From Streptomyces sp. NBC_00414 (lineage in GTDB: Bacteria; Actinomycetota; Actinomycetes; Streptomycetales; Streptomycetaceae), in assembly GCF_036038375.1 (NCBI RefSeq), contig NZ_CP107935.1, positions 3,162,001 through 3,226,000 on the forward strand: 64,000 nt of DNA. The letters run 5' to 3'. Below are positions 42,218-50,396 of the stretch, in pieces. The translations under genes were made by a program, and so were the position numbers. Under the pieces are notes generated by a model. The model saw only the letters and a program-made list of their open reading frames with translations, was not told where the DNA came from and ran no database searches. Each line of letters opens with the position of its first letter. Positions within the stretch are counted from its first letter, which is position 1.

Positions 42218-42814
42218 TCAGCCGCGCGTCCGGGCCGGTCCGCCGAGGGCCTCGGCACGCTGCGCGAGGCGCTTCAGGACGGTCTCGCCCCAGTGGAGGT
42301 TGCCGCGTTCCAGGGCGATGCCGCCCTGGAGGGTGAGGTAGGGGCCGATGCGGTCGGCGGACGCGAGGTACTCGTCCTCGGTGCGTCCGGCCAGCATGCG
42401 TTCCCGCATGCGCAGATAGCGGGCGAGTTTGGCGTCGGACCGCTCCACGCGCTCGGCGACCGCGGTCCGTACGGCCTCGATGTCCTCGGCGTCCCCGATG
42501 TCGACGCACTGGACCTTGACCATCAGCTCGTCCCTGATGGCCAGGGGCTTCGCGGGGCCCTCGGTGACGAACGCGCGCAGGACCCGGCGTCCGGCCTCGG
42601 TGAGCGAGAAGAGCCGCTTGTTGGGCCGGCGCTCCTGCTGGACGACACGGGCGGAGACGAGCCCGTCCCCCTCCATACGCTCCAGTTCGCGGTAGAGCTG
42701 CTGGGGGGTGGCCATCCAGAAGTTGGCGACCGAGGCCTCGAAGCCCTTCGCGAGGTCGTACCCGGACGCCTCGCCCTCCAGAAGCGCGGCCATCACCGCG
42801 TTGCGCAACGCCAT
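42218..42814 (-). CDS. PadR-family transcriptional regulator
   Basis: This 198-residue protein has an N-terminal PadR winged helix. It includes AVMAALLEGEASGYDLAKGF and LYRELERMEGDGLV, and the beta-wing ends in RLFSLTEAGRRVL. A C-terminal helical dimer domain (about 90-190) follows, as in the PadR-s2/VirulenceR group. PadR proteins are usually repressors of adjacent genes. The partner is likely the SGNH hydrolase gene upstream on the same strand (24-bp gap), since TTGACTA-containing sites lie before both genes. The effector is unknown. Confidence 0.9.
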   Translation of the reverse strand: MALRNAVMAALLEGEASGYDLAKGFEASVANFWMATPQQLYRELERMEGDGLVSARVVQQERRPNKRLFSLTEAGRRVLRAFVTEGPAKPLAIRDELMVKVQCVDIGDAEDIEAVRTAVAERVERSDAKLARYLRMRERMLAGRTEDEYLASADRIGPYLTLQGGIALERGNLHWGETVLKRLAQRAEALGGPARTRG

Positions 42815-42834
42815 GAGCCCAAGCTAGCACCGGG

Positions 42835-42846
42835 TTGATTAGTCAA
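42835..42846. promoter_or_regulatory. Possible PadR operator before the PadR gene
   Basis: TTGATTAGTCAA is a near-palindrome. Its minus-strand reading TTGACTAATCAA resembles TTGACTATGACAA in the SGNH hydrolase promoter (43846-43858). It overlaps the SGNH stop codon. Confidence 0.35.
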
Positions 42847-43798
42847 GGACGCGACTACTGCTGCCCGGACCGCCCTGACCTGGGACCTGGCGAAGGGCCT
42901 GCCCCGGTTCGGCGGGCGCGGGCGCAGGCGCGACGGCGGGCGCAGGGGCGGGCGCGGGCGCCACAGCGGGCGCGGGGAATTCGGCAGCCGCAGCCGCAGC
43001 CGCATCCGTCTCGAAAAGAAGCGGCGGCAGCAGAGTCGGCCGCTTCGCCTGCCGGCCGTCGCCCGAGGACCGGCCCCGGACCCGGCGCAGGAGCCAGGGT
43101 CCCAGGAAGCCGCCGACCCAGCGCAGCTCCGCCCCGACGACCCGCAGACGCGTGGCCGCCGACGCGCCGGGAGACAGCGGCAGCGGCTGCGTCCAGGTGT
43201 CGTCGCTGCCGGGCAGGCCGAACGCGTGCGCGACCGCGGCGGCGATGCGCTCATGGCCGAGCGGGCTCGCGTGCAGCCGGTCCGGGCTCCACAGCCGGGG
43301 GTCCGTCACCACCTCGTGGGCGGACATGTCGGCGATGACCACTCCGTGCCGTCCGGCCGCCTCCCGGATACGGGCGTTGAGGGCGAGGACCCGGGGGCCG
43401 AGCGGCCGGGCCAGCGGGGTCAGCCGCCCGATGTCGGGAAAGGTGACCGTCGCGACGCGGGCGCCCTGCCCGGTCAGCGCGGCGAACATCGCCTCCAGGT
43501 GGCCGCCCACCTCGTCCGCGTCGAAGCGGCGCCGCAGCAGGTCGTTCATCCCGGCGACCACGGTGGCCAGATCGGGCCGCAGCGCGAGGGCGGCCGGGAG
43601 CTGCTCGGCACGCACCTGTCCCGCGAGACGTCCGCGGACGGCGAGATTGGCGTACAGAAGATCCGGTGACCCCTTCGCCAGCTCCTCGGCCAGCCGGTCG
43701 GCGCACCCGCGCAGCCCTCGCACGTCGTCGCCGTCACCGAGTCCCTCGGTCTGACTGTCCCCAAGGGCGACGTACCGCAGATATCCGCTGTCGGACAT
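42839..43798 (-). CDS. SGNH/GDSL-family hydrolase with Ala-Pro-rich tail
   Basis: This 319-residue protein is an SGNH hydrolase of the esterase/lipase superfamily. Block I reads YVALGDSQTEG with the catalytic Ser, block III is VVAGMNDLL with the oxyanion Asn, and the catalytic Asp/His pair is in SPDRLHASPLGH. No signal peptide is present. The C-terminal 50 residues are low-complexity, with repeating APAPA and VAPAPAP, and may be a flexible linker. The gene ends in TAA, rare in this genome. ATG at 43798 follows GAAAGGTGG. It is probably regulated by the PadR protein downstream. Confidence 0.88.
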   Translation of the reverse strand: MSDSGYLRYVALGDSQTEGLGDGDDVRGLRGCADRLAEELAKGSPDLLYANLAVRGRLAGQVRAEQLPAALALRPDLATVVAGMNDLLRRRFDADEVGGHLEAMFAALTGQGARVATVTFPDIGRLTPLARPLGPRVLALNARIREAAGRHGVVIADMSAHEVVTDPRLWSPDRLHASPLGHERIAAAVAHAFGLPGSDDTWTQPLPLSPGASAATRLRVVGAELRWVGGFLGPWLLRRVRGRSSGDGRQAKRPTLLPPLLFETDAAAAAAAEFPAPAVAPAPAPAPAVAPAPAPAEPGQALRQVPGQGGPGSSSRVLD

Positions 43799-43828
43799 GG
43801 GGTGACCACCTTTCTCCATAGCCCACTA

Positions 43829-43859
43829 ATACCCTATTCACATTGTTGACTATGACAAG
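43829..43859 (-). promoter_or_regulatory. SGNH hydrolase promoter with candidate PadR site
   Basis: On the minus strand TTGTCA (-35) and TAGGGT (-10) are separated by 16 bases. TTGACTATGACAA (43846-43858, plus-strand reading) overlaps the -35 region. Confidence 0.45.
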
Positions 43860-44030
43860 GGGCGGGAGAACGCGTCCTCCCGGTCGGCCCACGATGACCT
43901 GATTCATGTGCCGCACGGCCGCACTTGCCCGGCCCAGGCAACCCACGGATCCCGTTTCGCTTCCTTCGGGGCGCGAGGGGCTCCCGGGACCGACGGGGCG
44001 CCCGCGCTCGAAGTGTGGGGAGGGGAACCC

Positions 44031-46910
44031 TTGAACCGGACCCGGCGAATAGGTGTCACCGCCGTGGCCGCGCTGGCGGTCCTGGCGGGCTCACCAGGAC
44101 CGGCCCAGGCCCAACAGCCGTCCCAGGCCCAGTCATCAGCAGCGGAAGCCTTGAGATCCGTGAAGGCCGCCGACAGTCCGCTGCCCCCGGGCTGGCGTGT
44201 CATCGGGCGGGGCGCCGGGCGCGAGCTGGTCTGGCGGTCGGACAGAGCCGTGCCCGTGGGCGACGCCCGTGTCGAGTTCCACGCGGACGGGCGGCTGCTC
44301 GGGGTGCCGAAGGCGGCCGGGGACGGCCACACGTTCCGGCTCGCGCTCGGCGGCGCCGCACCGCTGAAGGACCTGCGAGTACTCGCCGCCGGGCGCCGGT
44401 TGGACGAACCCGCCGACAGCGACCGCAAGGACGGCAGCACCGGCAGGGACCGGGGGAACTCCCCGCAGACCGCGCGGCCCCCGGCCCGGCTCCCCGAGAA
44501 CTCCGTGGACCCGGGCAGACCGGGCGCTTACCGCACGGTCACCGGGGACTACGACCTCGACCCGGTGAAGCTGCCCGGCCTGGCCCAGCCCGTCGAGATG
44601 GAGGCCGTCGTCGTCGCGCCCGAGGGCGCCACGGGCGAACGGCCGCTCGCGCTGTTCCTGCACGGCCGCCACCCCACCTGCTACAAGCCGGGCGGCTCCG
44701 AGGACGACCTGACTCTGGACTGGCCCTGCTCGGCCGGCACCCGGCCCGTCCCGAGCCACAAGGGCTATCTGAAGGACCAGAGGCTGCTGGCCTCCCAGGG
44801 GTATGTGACGGTGTCGATCTCGGCGAACGGCATCAACGGCCAGGACGCGGACATCGAGGACGCCGGTGCGCAGGCGCGCTCCTCGCTGGTGCGGCAGCAC
44901 CTCGCCGAGTGGGCGGGCTGGGCCGCCCACCCGGACACCGCCCCGGCGAGCGTGCCCGACGCGGCGAAGGCCGACCTGTCCCGCGTCCTGCTGGTCGGCC
45001 ACTCGCGGGGCGGCGAGGGCGTCAACCGGGCCGCCATGGACAGCCTCTATCCCCCACCCGCCGCGCAGGACGGCTACCGGGGCCCGGTGCGCTGGAAGAT
45101 CCGCGGGACCGTCCTCGTCGGACCGACGATCTTCGGCCAGAATCCGGTCGCCGACGTGCCGTCCACGACGATCCTCCCCGGCTGCGACGGCGACGTCTCC
45201 GACCTCCAGGGCGAGGTGTACGCCGACGGGACGCGCGGAGTCAGCCGGGGCACCGCGCTGCACAGTTCCGTCTACGTGGTCGGCGCCAACCACAACTTCT
45301 TCAACAGCGAGTGGACGCCCGGCCGGTCCGAGGCCCCCTCCTTCGACGACTTCTGGGAGGACCCGGAGGATCCGGAGGGGCCCGACCCGGTGTGCTCCAC
45401 GAGTGCTCCCACCCGGCTGACCGCCGACCAGCAGCACCAGGCGGGCGCCACCTACATCGCCGCCGCGGCCCGGCTGTTCGTCGCCGGCGACGACCGGGTG
45501 CGCCCGCTGCTCGACGGTTCCGGAAAGCGGGCGCCGTCCGCGGACCCGGCCCGCGTACTGACCCACGCGGTCGGTGCCCGCCGCACGGGCGGCTTCCTGC
45601 CCGACGCCGGGATGAAGGTGACCGGCGGCGGCAGGCTGTGCTCGGCGATCGACCCCGATCCCGCCGTGGCCTGCCTGGCCCCCGACACCGAAGGGTCGTC
45701 GCCGCACTTCGCGACGTGGTCGTGGCGGTCGGACAAGGAACCGGGTCGCGGGGCGGTCGCGCTGAAGTGGTCGGCGCCGGGCACCGCGGCGGAGATCCGC
45801 CCCGCCGCCCCGGTGTCCCTCTCCGGCTCCAAGAGTCTCGCGCTGCGCGTGTTCGTGCCGCCGAACACGACCGGCACCGAGCTGGACGTGACAGTCACCG
45901 ACTCCTCCGGCCGCCGGGCCGAGCTCGGCCGGGTCCGGGCCGACGGGCTGCCGGGCACCGAGCGCACCTCCTCCTACTGGGCGCGGGAGGTGCGGGTCCC
46001 GCTGACCGCGGCCACCCGCGCGGGCCTCGACCTGCGGCACGTCAAGTCCCTGTCGCTGACCCCGCGTTCCGGGTCCGGGCAGGCCTGGCTGATGGACGCC
46101 TGGGGCTGGGCCCCCGGTACTCCGGTGGTCAGGGCGGCGGCGCTGCCGCGCGTCGACATCGGCCGGTTCACCGTCGAGGAGGGCGACTCGGGCACCCGCA
46201 CGTACCACATCCCGGTCAAGGTCTCCGGGAACGGCGTCGGCGGCAGTGGTGCCGACGGCAGTGGCAGTGGCGGTGGCAGTGGCGGCAACAAGGTCCGCTT
46301 CCTGGTTCTCGACCCGGACACCGGAGCGGCGGAGGAGAAGCTGGTCGCGGTACGGCCGGGCAGCGATCCCGTCGACGTGACCGTGGAGGTGAAGGGCAAC
46401 ACCCGCTTCAGCGACGACAAGCAGTACGACCTCATGGCGAAGGCCGTGCGCGGTGCCGTCATCGGCTCGTACGGGGGCGGGGTCACCGTGCTGAACGACG
46501 ACCCCGCGCCCGCGGTCACCCTCACGCCGGTCACCGACCGGGTGGCCGAGGGAGGGACGCTGACCTGGCGCATCTCCCTCTCCGAGTCCGTCGACTCGGG
46601 TTTCTGGCAACCGGTGCGGGTGCTTCCGGTCGGCGAGGGTGCCGAGTTGTCCACCAAGGACGTGGACCCGCAGTGGCTGATGGACTACTCAGGTGACCTC
46701 CCCGATCCGGAGCGCCCGCTCTCCGAGGCGAACCTGTGGGTGTGGACGCTGATCCCGGCCGGGAGCACCGGCGCCGACTTCGTCGTGCCGACGGTGCGGG
46801 ACGCTCTGGCCGAACCGGCCGAGTCGCTGCGCCTCGCGCTGACCGACGACACCGCCGAGCCGCTTCCCGGCCATCCGGTACTGACGGGCACGGTGACGGA
46901 CACGCAGTGA
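44031..46910 (+). CDS. Large secreted alpha/beta hydrolase with C-terminal Calx-beta-like domains
   Basis: This 959-residue protein has a signal peptide (about 1-28, ending GPAQAQ). The alpha/beta-hydrolase domain (about 190-440) shows LFLHGRHPTCY as the oxyanion region, GHSRGGEGVNRAA as the nucleophile elbow with Ser near 325, and VVGANHNFFNSEW with a candidate catalytic His. A jelly-roll-like region follows. A Calx-beta-like segment holds a Gly/Ser linker (GADGSGSGGGSGGNK) and FTVEEGDSGTRTYHIPV. It resembles secreted Streptomyces lipase/esterase-like proteins; the substrate is unknown. The TTG start at 44031 is supported by GGGGAGGGGAA. A strong terminator follows. Confidence 0.8.
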   Translation: MNRTRRIGVTAVAALAVLAGSPGPAQAQQPSQAQSSAAEALRSVKAADSPLPPGWRVIGRGAGRELVWRSDRAVPVGDARVEFHADGRLLGVPKAAGDGHTFRLALGGAAPLKDLRVLAAGRRLDEPADSDRKDGSTGRDRGNSPQTARPPARLPENSVDPGRPGAYRTVTGDYDLDPVKLPGLAQPVEMEAVVVAPEGATGERPLALFLHGRHPTCYKPGGSEDDLTLDWPCSAGTRPVPSHKGYLKDQRLLASQGYVTVSISANGINGQDADIEDAGAQARSSLVRQHLAEWAGWAAHPDTAPASVPDAAKADLSRVLLVGHSRGGEGVNRAAMDSLYPPPAAQDGYRGPVRWKIRGTVLVGPTIFGQNPVADVPSTTILPGCDGDVSDLQGEVYADGTRGVSRGTALHSSVYVVGANHNFFNSEWTPGRSEAPSFDDFWEDPEDPEGPDPVCSTSAPTRLTADQQHQAGATYIAAAARLFVAGDDRVRPLLDGSGKRAPSADPARVLTHAVGARRTGGFLPDAGMKVTGGGRLCSAIDPDPAVACLAPDTEGSSPHFATWSWRSDKEPGRGAVALKWSAPGTAAEIRPAAPVSLSGSKSLALRVFVPPNTTGTELDVTVTDSSGRRAELGRVRADGLPGTERTSSYWAREVRVPLTAATRAGLDLRHVKSLSLTPRSGSGQAWLMDAWGWAPGTPVVRAAALPRVDIGRFTVEEGDSGTRTYHIPVKVSGNGVGGSGADGSGSGGGSGGNKVRFLVLDPDTGAAEEKLVAVRPGSDPVDVTVEVKGNTRFSDDKQYDLMAKAVRGAVIGSYGGGVTVLNDDPAPAVTLTPVTDRVAEGGTLTWRISLSESVDSGFWQPVRVLPVGEGAELSTKDVDPQWLMDYSGDLPDPERPLSEANLWVWTLIPAGSTGADFVVPTVRDALAEPAESLRLALTDDTAEPLPGHPVLTGTVTDTQ

Positions 46911-46914
46911 AATT

Positions 46915-46948
46915 CTGGGTCCGAGCCCCGGTCGGGGCTCGGACCCAG
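46915..46948 (+). terminator. Strong terminator hairpin after alpha/beta hydrolase gene
   Basis: A perfect 15-bp inverted repeat (46915-46929 with 46934-46948) has a 4-base loop and starts 5 bases after the stop codon. Confidence 0.85.
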
Positions 46949-46970
46949 CATCTCGGACACCGAACCTCGG

Positions 46971-47076
46971 CCCCAGGATCTCGGCCTCAGGGCCCCGTCC
47001 TGAGGCCGAGATCCTGGGGACCCCGGCCTCAGTACCCCGGCCTCAGTACCTCGGTCTCAGGACCCCGGCCTCAGGG
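46971..47076. repeat. 20-bp inverted repeat followed by four 14-bp direct repeats
   Basis: A perfect 20-bp inverted repeat (46971-46990 with 47000-47019) is followed by four 14-bp units of the form CCCCGGCCTCAGTA (47021-47076). The unit also matches part of the hairpin arm. The last unit overlaps the stop codon of the convergent GH78 gene. The hairpin probably terminates GH78 transcription. Confidence 0.85.
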
Positions 47077-50040
47077 GGTGAGGTAGCAGGTCTTGCTCAC
47101 GCCGGGCAGCGGATCGCTGCCGAATGCGGCCGTCGTACAGCCGCTGCCGCCGGTGAACGACTTGTACACGAAACTGCCCCGCGCGCCGTAGGCGACGGTC
47201 CGCTGCCCGCTGAAGGCGCAGGTGCCGCCTTCGGCGGAACAGGCCGTGCCGTAACCGGCCGGGCCGCCGGTGGCGGTGTAGCAGGACTTCGACTCCCCGG
47301 GGATCGGGTCGCCGAAGGTGGCGTCGGTGCACGAGGTGTTCCCGGTGGCCGTGACGGTGGTGAACGCGCCGAAGGCTCCGTACATCACCGGCTGGCCGGC
47401 GGCGGCCGGACAGGTGCCGTTCTGGTCCGCGCACTTGGTCCAGCCACCGGGTGGCGCCCCGGCCGGTGGCAGATAACAGGACTTGGTGACGCCGTCGACG
47501 GGATCGCCGAAGTGGGCGTTGGCGCAGGCGACGGAGCCGTTGGTGACCTGGTGGGCGAAGTTGCCGTTGGCGCCGTAGACGACGTCACGGTTGTGGCCGG
47601 GCACGGAACAGGTGCCGCCCTCGGCCGCGCAGACGGTGTATCCGGGCGGGCCGCCCGCGTCGGCGACGTAGCAGGACTTGACGAGGTTCGACGCCGGATC
47701 ACCGCCGAAGGAGGCACTGGTGCACGCGGTGCTGCCGGTCACCGTCTTGTACCGGTAGGTCCCGGCCCCGTAGGCCACCGCGCGAGTGCCGCTGAACGAG
47801 CACGTACCGCCCTCGCCCGCGCACCGGGTGAAGCCCGCGCGCAGGGCTCCGGTACCCGGCTCGGCGGGCGCGGCGGGATTGCCCAGCCCGGTGGCGGTCA
47901 CGGTGTAGCCGCCGGGGGCGACACCGGTGAGGTAGACGTAGGTGTCGTCCTGGTTCGCGCCGGTGACGCCGGAGACGGGCGTGAAGTTTCCGTCGCGCCA
48001 TACGACGGTGCCGTTCACGGACACCGAGACGTTGCCGCCGCCGAACTTCGGGACCCCGATACGGCCGGTGGTACCGGCCGGGCTGGTGAGCCGCGCCGTG
48101 TACGTACCGGCGGCGGGGGCGCGGGACCAGGACGCGTCGACGGCACCCTGCGGCATGGTGATGCGGCCCTCGGCGCTGGTCAGGTCGCCGGGATGCGGAA
48201 CGAAGCGGTACGCGCCGGCCGCCGACTCCGGTGCGGTGCCGAGCACGTCGAAGGTGAGCGTGGAGGTGGGCGCGCTGGACCAGCCGTGGGCCAGGCTCAT
48301 GAACGAACCGCCGTAGGCGAGGCCGCCGTCGGCCTTGATCCCCTCCCAGAAAGTGCTCCTGGTCCCGATGTCGCTGTTCAGCATGTGGCCCCAGGTGCGG
48401 CGGATCTGCTGCAGGGCGCCGTGGTCGTCGTTGGCGGTGAAGCGGGCGTTCAGCTCCATGCCGCCCACGAAGGGCGAGACGTTGCCGCCCCATTCGGGAG
48501 TGGTCGGGCCGTAGGTGCCCCAGCGGGTGCCGAGCCCCGCGATGACACTCTTCGACTTGGCCGTGGAGTCGGTGAGCCCGTACCAGACGGCGAGCGAGTT
48601 GCCGTCCTGCGGATACAGACCGCTGGTCGGGTTGTCCTTGTACATGCCCTTCGAGGCGTCCCACAGCCGGGAGTTGGCCGCGGTCCTGAGGGCCGCCGCC
48701 CTGCTGCTCCAGCTCGTGGCGAGCGCGCTGTCGCCCTTGACCGTGGCCAGGGTGACCCCGCCCCTGAGCGCCGCGTACAGCAGCGCGTTGGCGGAGATGT
48801 TCTCACCGCCCTGACCGGCCCGGGCCCAGTCCTGGGTGGCGGTCACGTTCAGAAGGCCATTGCCGTTGATCTTGTCGATGATGAAGGCCATGCCGCGCTT
48901 GTAGTCGGCCCATTCGGAGTCGAGCCACGCCCGGTCGGCCGTGTACGTGTAGTACGTCGCCGTGCCCAGCAGCGTCCAGGTGTGGTACGTGTCCGAGCCC
49001 TTGAGGTTGAACGGCGGCCCCGACCACGGGATTTCACCTTCGGCGGACATCGCGTCGTACATCGTGGTGAGCGCGTTGCGGGTCGAGGTGAGGTCGTCGG
49101 AGTACGCGTACTGCGTGGGTACGGCGATGCCAAGGTCACCGGGCCACACCGTACGGTCGCGTTTGGCGCCGTCGACCAGGACGGAGTCGCCCACGCCGAC
49201 GGTCGCGCCGTTGTCCCACTCCGAGGACGGCGGCGGCCAGGCGCGCCCCTGGTCGGAGGCGATCGTGTTGAGCTGCACGGTGTACGCCCCGGCGTACCAG
49301 ATGCGGTTGAGCAGATCGTCGCTGGAGTGGAAGTAGTTGGCGTAGTCGGCCGGGTTGGCCTCCCCCGGAGCCGCGGTGAAGCCGAGACTCACGCCCTTGA
49401 GTTCCACCCAGCCCGAGGTGTCGAGGAAGACGGTGAGGTAGCGGAAGCCGCCCCTTTGTCTGGCGGTGGGCACCGTGTACGTGCCGTTGGCCGAGGCCGT
49501 CGTGTAGAGGGCCCCGTCCTCGCCGTCACGGCCGCTGCTGCGGTCACTGTTGTTGCCCACGTACAGGGACGACTCGCTGAAGGCCAGACCGACCCGTCGG
49601 CCACCGCCGCTGACGGCACCGAAGGATAACGTTGTCACGCCACCGACCTCTTTGCCGAAGTCGAGGGTGACGGCCGACTGCGCGCCGGAGATCCGCGTCG
49701 GCTGCCCGTCGAGGACGTTCTGCGGGTTCTCGACACTGCCGGACGTGCGGTGGACGGCGGTCGGCTTGAGGGTGCGGGAGGACGGCGAGTAGTTCAGGGG
49801 GTCGACGGCGGCTCCGGGAACGGCCGTTGCGGTCGCCGCCGACGACGGTACGGACCCGGGCGGCGACAGCGAGGCGGCCCCGGCCGGGGACACGACCGGG
49901 GCCGGCGGCATCGACACCGCCGCGGCCGCCCCGGCCGGCTGCGCGGTGGCCGCGACCGGCCCGAAGGCCATGATCATGGCGAGGCCCAGCAGGCGCCCCG
50001 GGCCGGGTGTTCGGTGCGGCAGTGAACGGCGGCGGCGCAT
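47071..50040 (-). CDS. Secreted GH78-like alpha-L-rhamnosidase with four C-terminal cysteine-rich repeats, TTA codon
   Basis: This 989-residue secreted protein has a signal peptide and a Pro/Ala-rich linker (to about residue 75). A beta-sandwich is followed by an (alpha/alpha)6 barrel of the bacterial rhamnosidase six-hairpin type. Motifs include SEWDNGATVGVGDSVLVDGAKRD (split by the barrel entrance) and RSTFWEGIKADGG with an acidic catalytic candidate. The last 255 residues are four units of about 62-65 residues, each with CAxEGGTC, VxYGAxGxF and FGDPxxGxxKSCY, containing four cysteines. Codon 138 (49629-49627) is TTA, implying bldA control. ATG at 50040 follows GGAGGTACTC. A palindrome lies upstream. 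Confidence 0.85.
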   Translation of the reverse strand: MRRRRSLPHRTPGPGRLLGLAMIMAFGPVAATAQPAGAAAAVSMPPAPVVSPAGAASLSPPGSVPSSAATATAVPGAAVDPLNYSPSSRTLKPTAVHRTSGSVENPQNVLDGQPTRISGAQSAVTLDFGKEVGGVTTLSFGAVSGGGRRVGLAFSESSLYVGNNSDRSSGRDGEDGALYTTASANGTYTVPTARQRGGFRYLTVFLDTSGWVELKGVSLGFTAAPGEANPADYANYFHSSDDLLNRIWYAGAYTVQLNTIASDQGRAWPPPSSEWDNGATVGVGDSVLVDGAKRDRTVWPGDLGIAVPTQYAYSDDLTSTRNALTTMYDAMSAEGEIPWSGPPFNLKGSDTYHTWTLLGTATYYTYTADRAWLDSEWADYKRGMAFIIDKINGNGLLNVTATQDWARAGQGGENISANALLYAALRGGVTLATVKGDSALATSWSSRAAALRTAANSRLWDASKGMYKDNPTSGLYPQDGNSLAVWYGLTDSTAKSKSVIAGLGTRWGTYGPTTPEWGGNVSPFVGGMELNARFTANDDHGALQQIRRTWGHMLNSDIGTRSTFWEGIKADGGLAYGGSFMSLAHGWSSAPTSTLTFDVLGTAPESAAGAYRFVPHPGDLTSAEGRITMPQGAVDASWSRAPAAGTYTARLTSPAGTTGRIGVPKFGGGNVSVSVNGTVVWRDGNFTPVSGVTGANQDDTYVYLTGVAPGGYTVTATGLGNPAAPAEPGTGALRAGFTRCAGEGGTCSFSGTRAVAYGAGTYRYKTVTGSTACTSASFGGDPASNLVKSCYVADAGGPPGYTVCAAEGGTCSVPGHNRDVVYGANGNFAHQVTNGSVACANAHFGDPVDGVTKSCYLPPAGAPPGGWTKCADQNGTCPAAAGQPVMYGAFGAFTTVTATGNTSCTDATFGDPIPGESKSCYTATGGPAGYGTACSAEGGTCAFSGQRTVAYGARGSFVYKSFTGGSGCTTAAFGSDPLPGVSKTCYLTP

Positions 50041-50396
50041 GAGTACCTCCTGGATGGAGTGCGGGAACCAAGTGCGGGAACCGGACGCTTGAATCGATTC
50101 AAAAAGATCGGCCAATGCGGCCCGGGGACGAGCGGAACAGTGGGTGTGCGAGGCGCCTCGCCGAAGTTGCCCCGATGATGGGCGCCCGGAAATGGACTGT
50201 CAAGCCATCGCGCCCCGCGTGAACTCCACCGGAAAAGCCGCCCGTTGCGGCATTGACAGGGACCCGCCAAAACGGTTCACTGCCTCGAAGACAGGTATGG
50301 ACCAGTGCTCGATTCCTGGCCGACCCGGCAGGGCTGTCGGTCGACGGACGCGCCCGCCGGACGGCGTCCCCCCATGGCGAATCCGAGGCGAGTTCG
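50041..50396. other. 356-bp divergent control region between GH78 and GH76 genes
   Basis: No gene is supported here. It contains the palindrome at 50089-50102 near the GH78 start. The rest must hold both promoters; the candidate TTGACA in GGCATTGACAGGG near 50254 could be the -35 box for GH76. Confidence 0.5.
50089..50102. promoter_or_regulatory. LacI-family-type palindrome upstream of GH78 gene
   Basis: TTGAATCGATTCAA is a perfect 14-bp palindrome with a central CG, 49 bp before the GH78 start codon. It resembles LacI-family operators and differs in sequence from the xyloglucan-locus operators, so another regulator is implied. Confidence 0.6.

Noticed and set aside
44136..46610. An 824-codon minus-strand frame opposite the alpha/beta hydrolase gene
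   Set aside because: The composition is that of a high-GC antisense frame; the plus strand has a signal peptide, a catalytic motif and a ribosome site.
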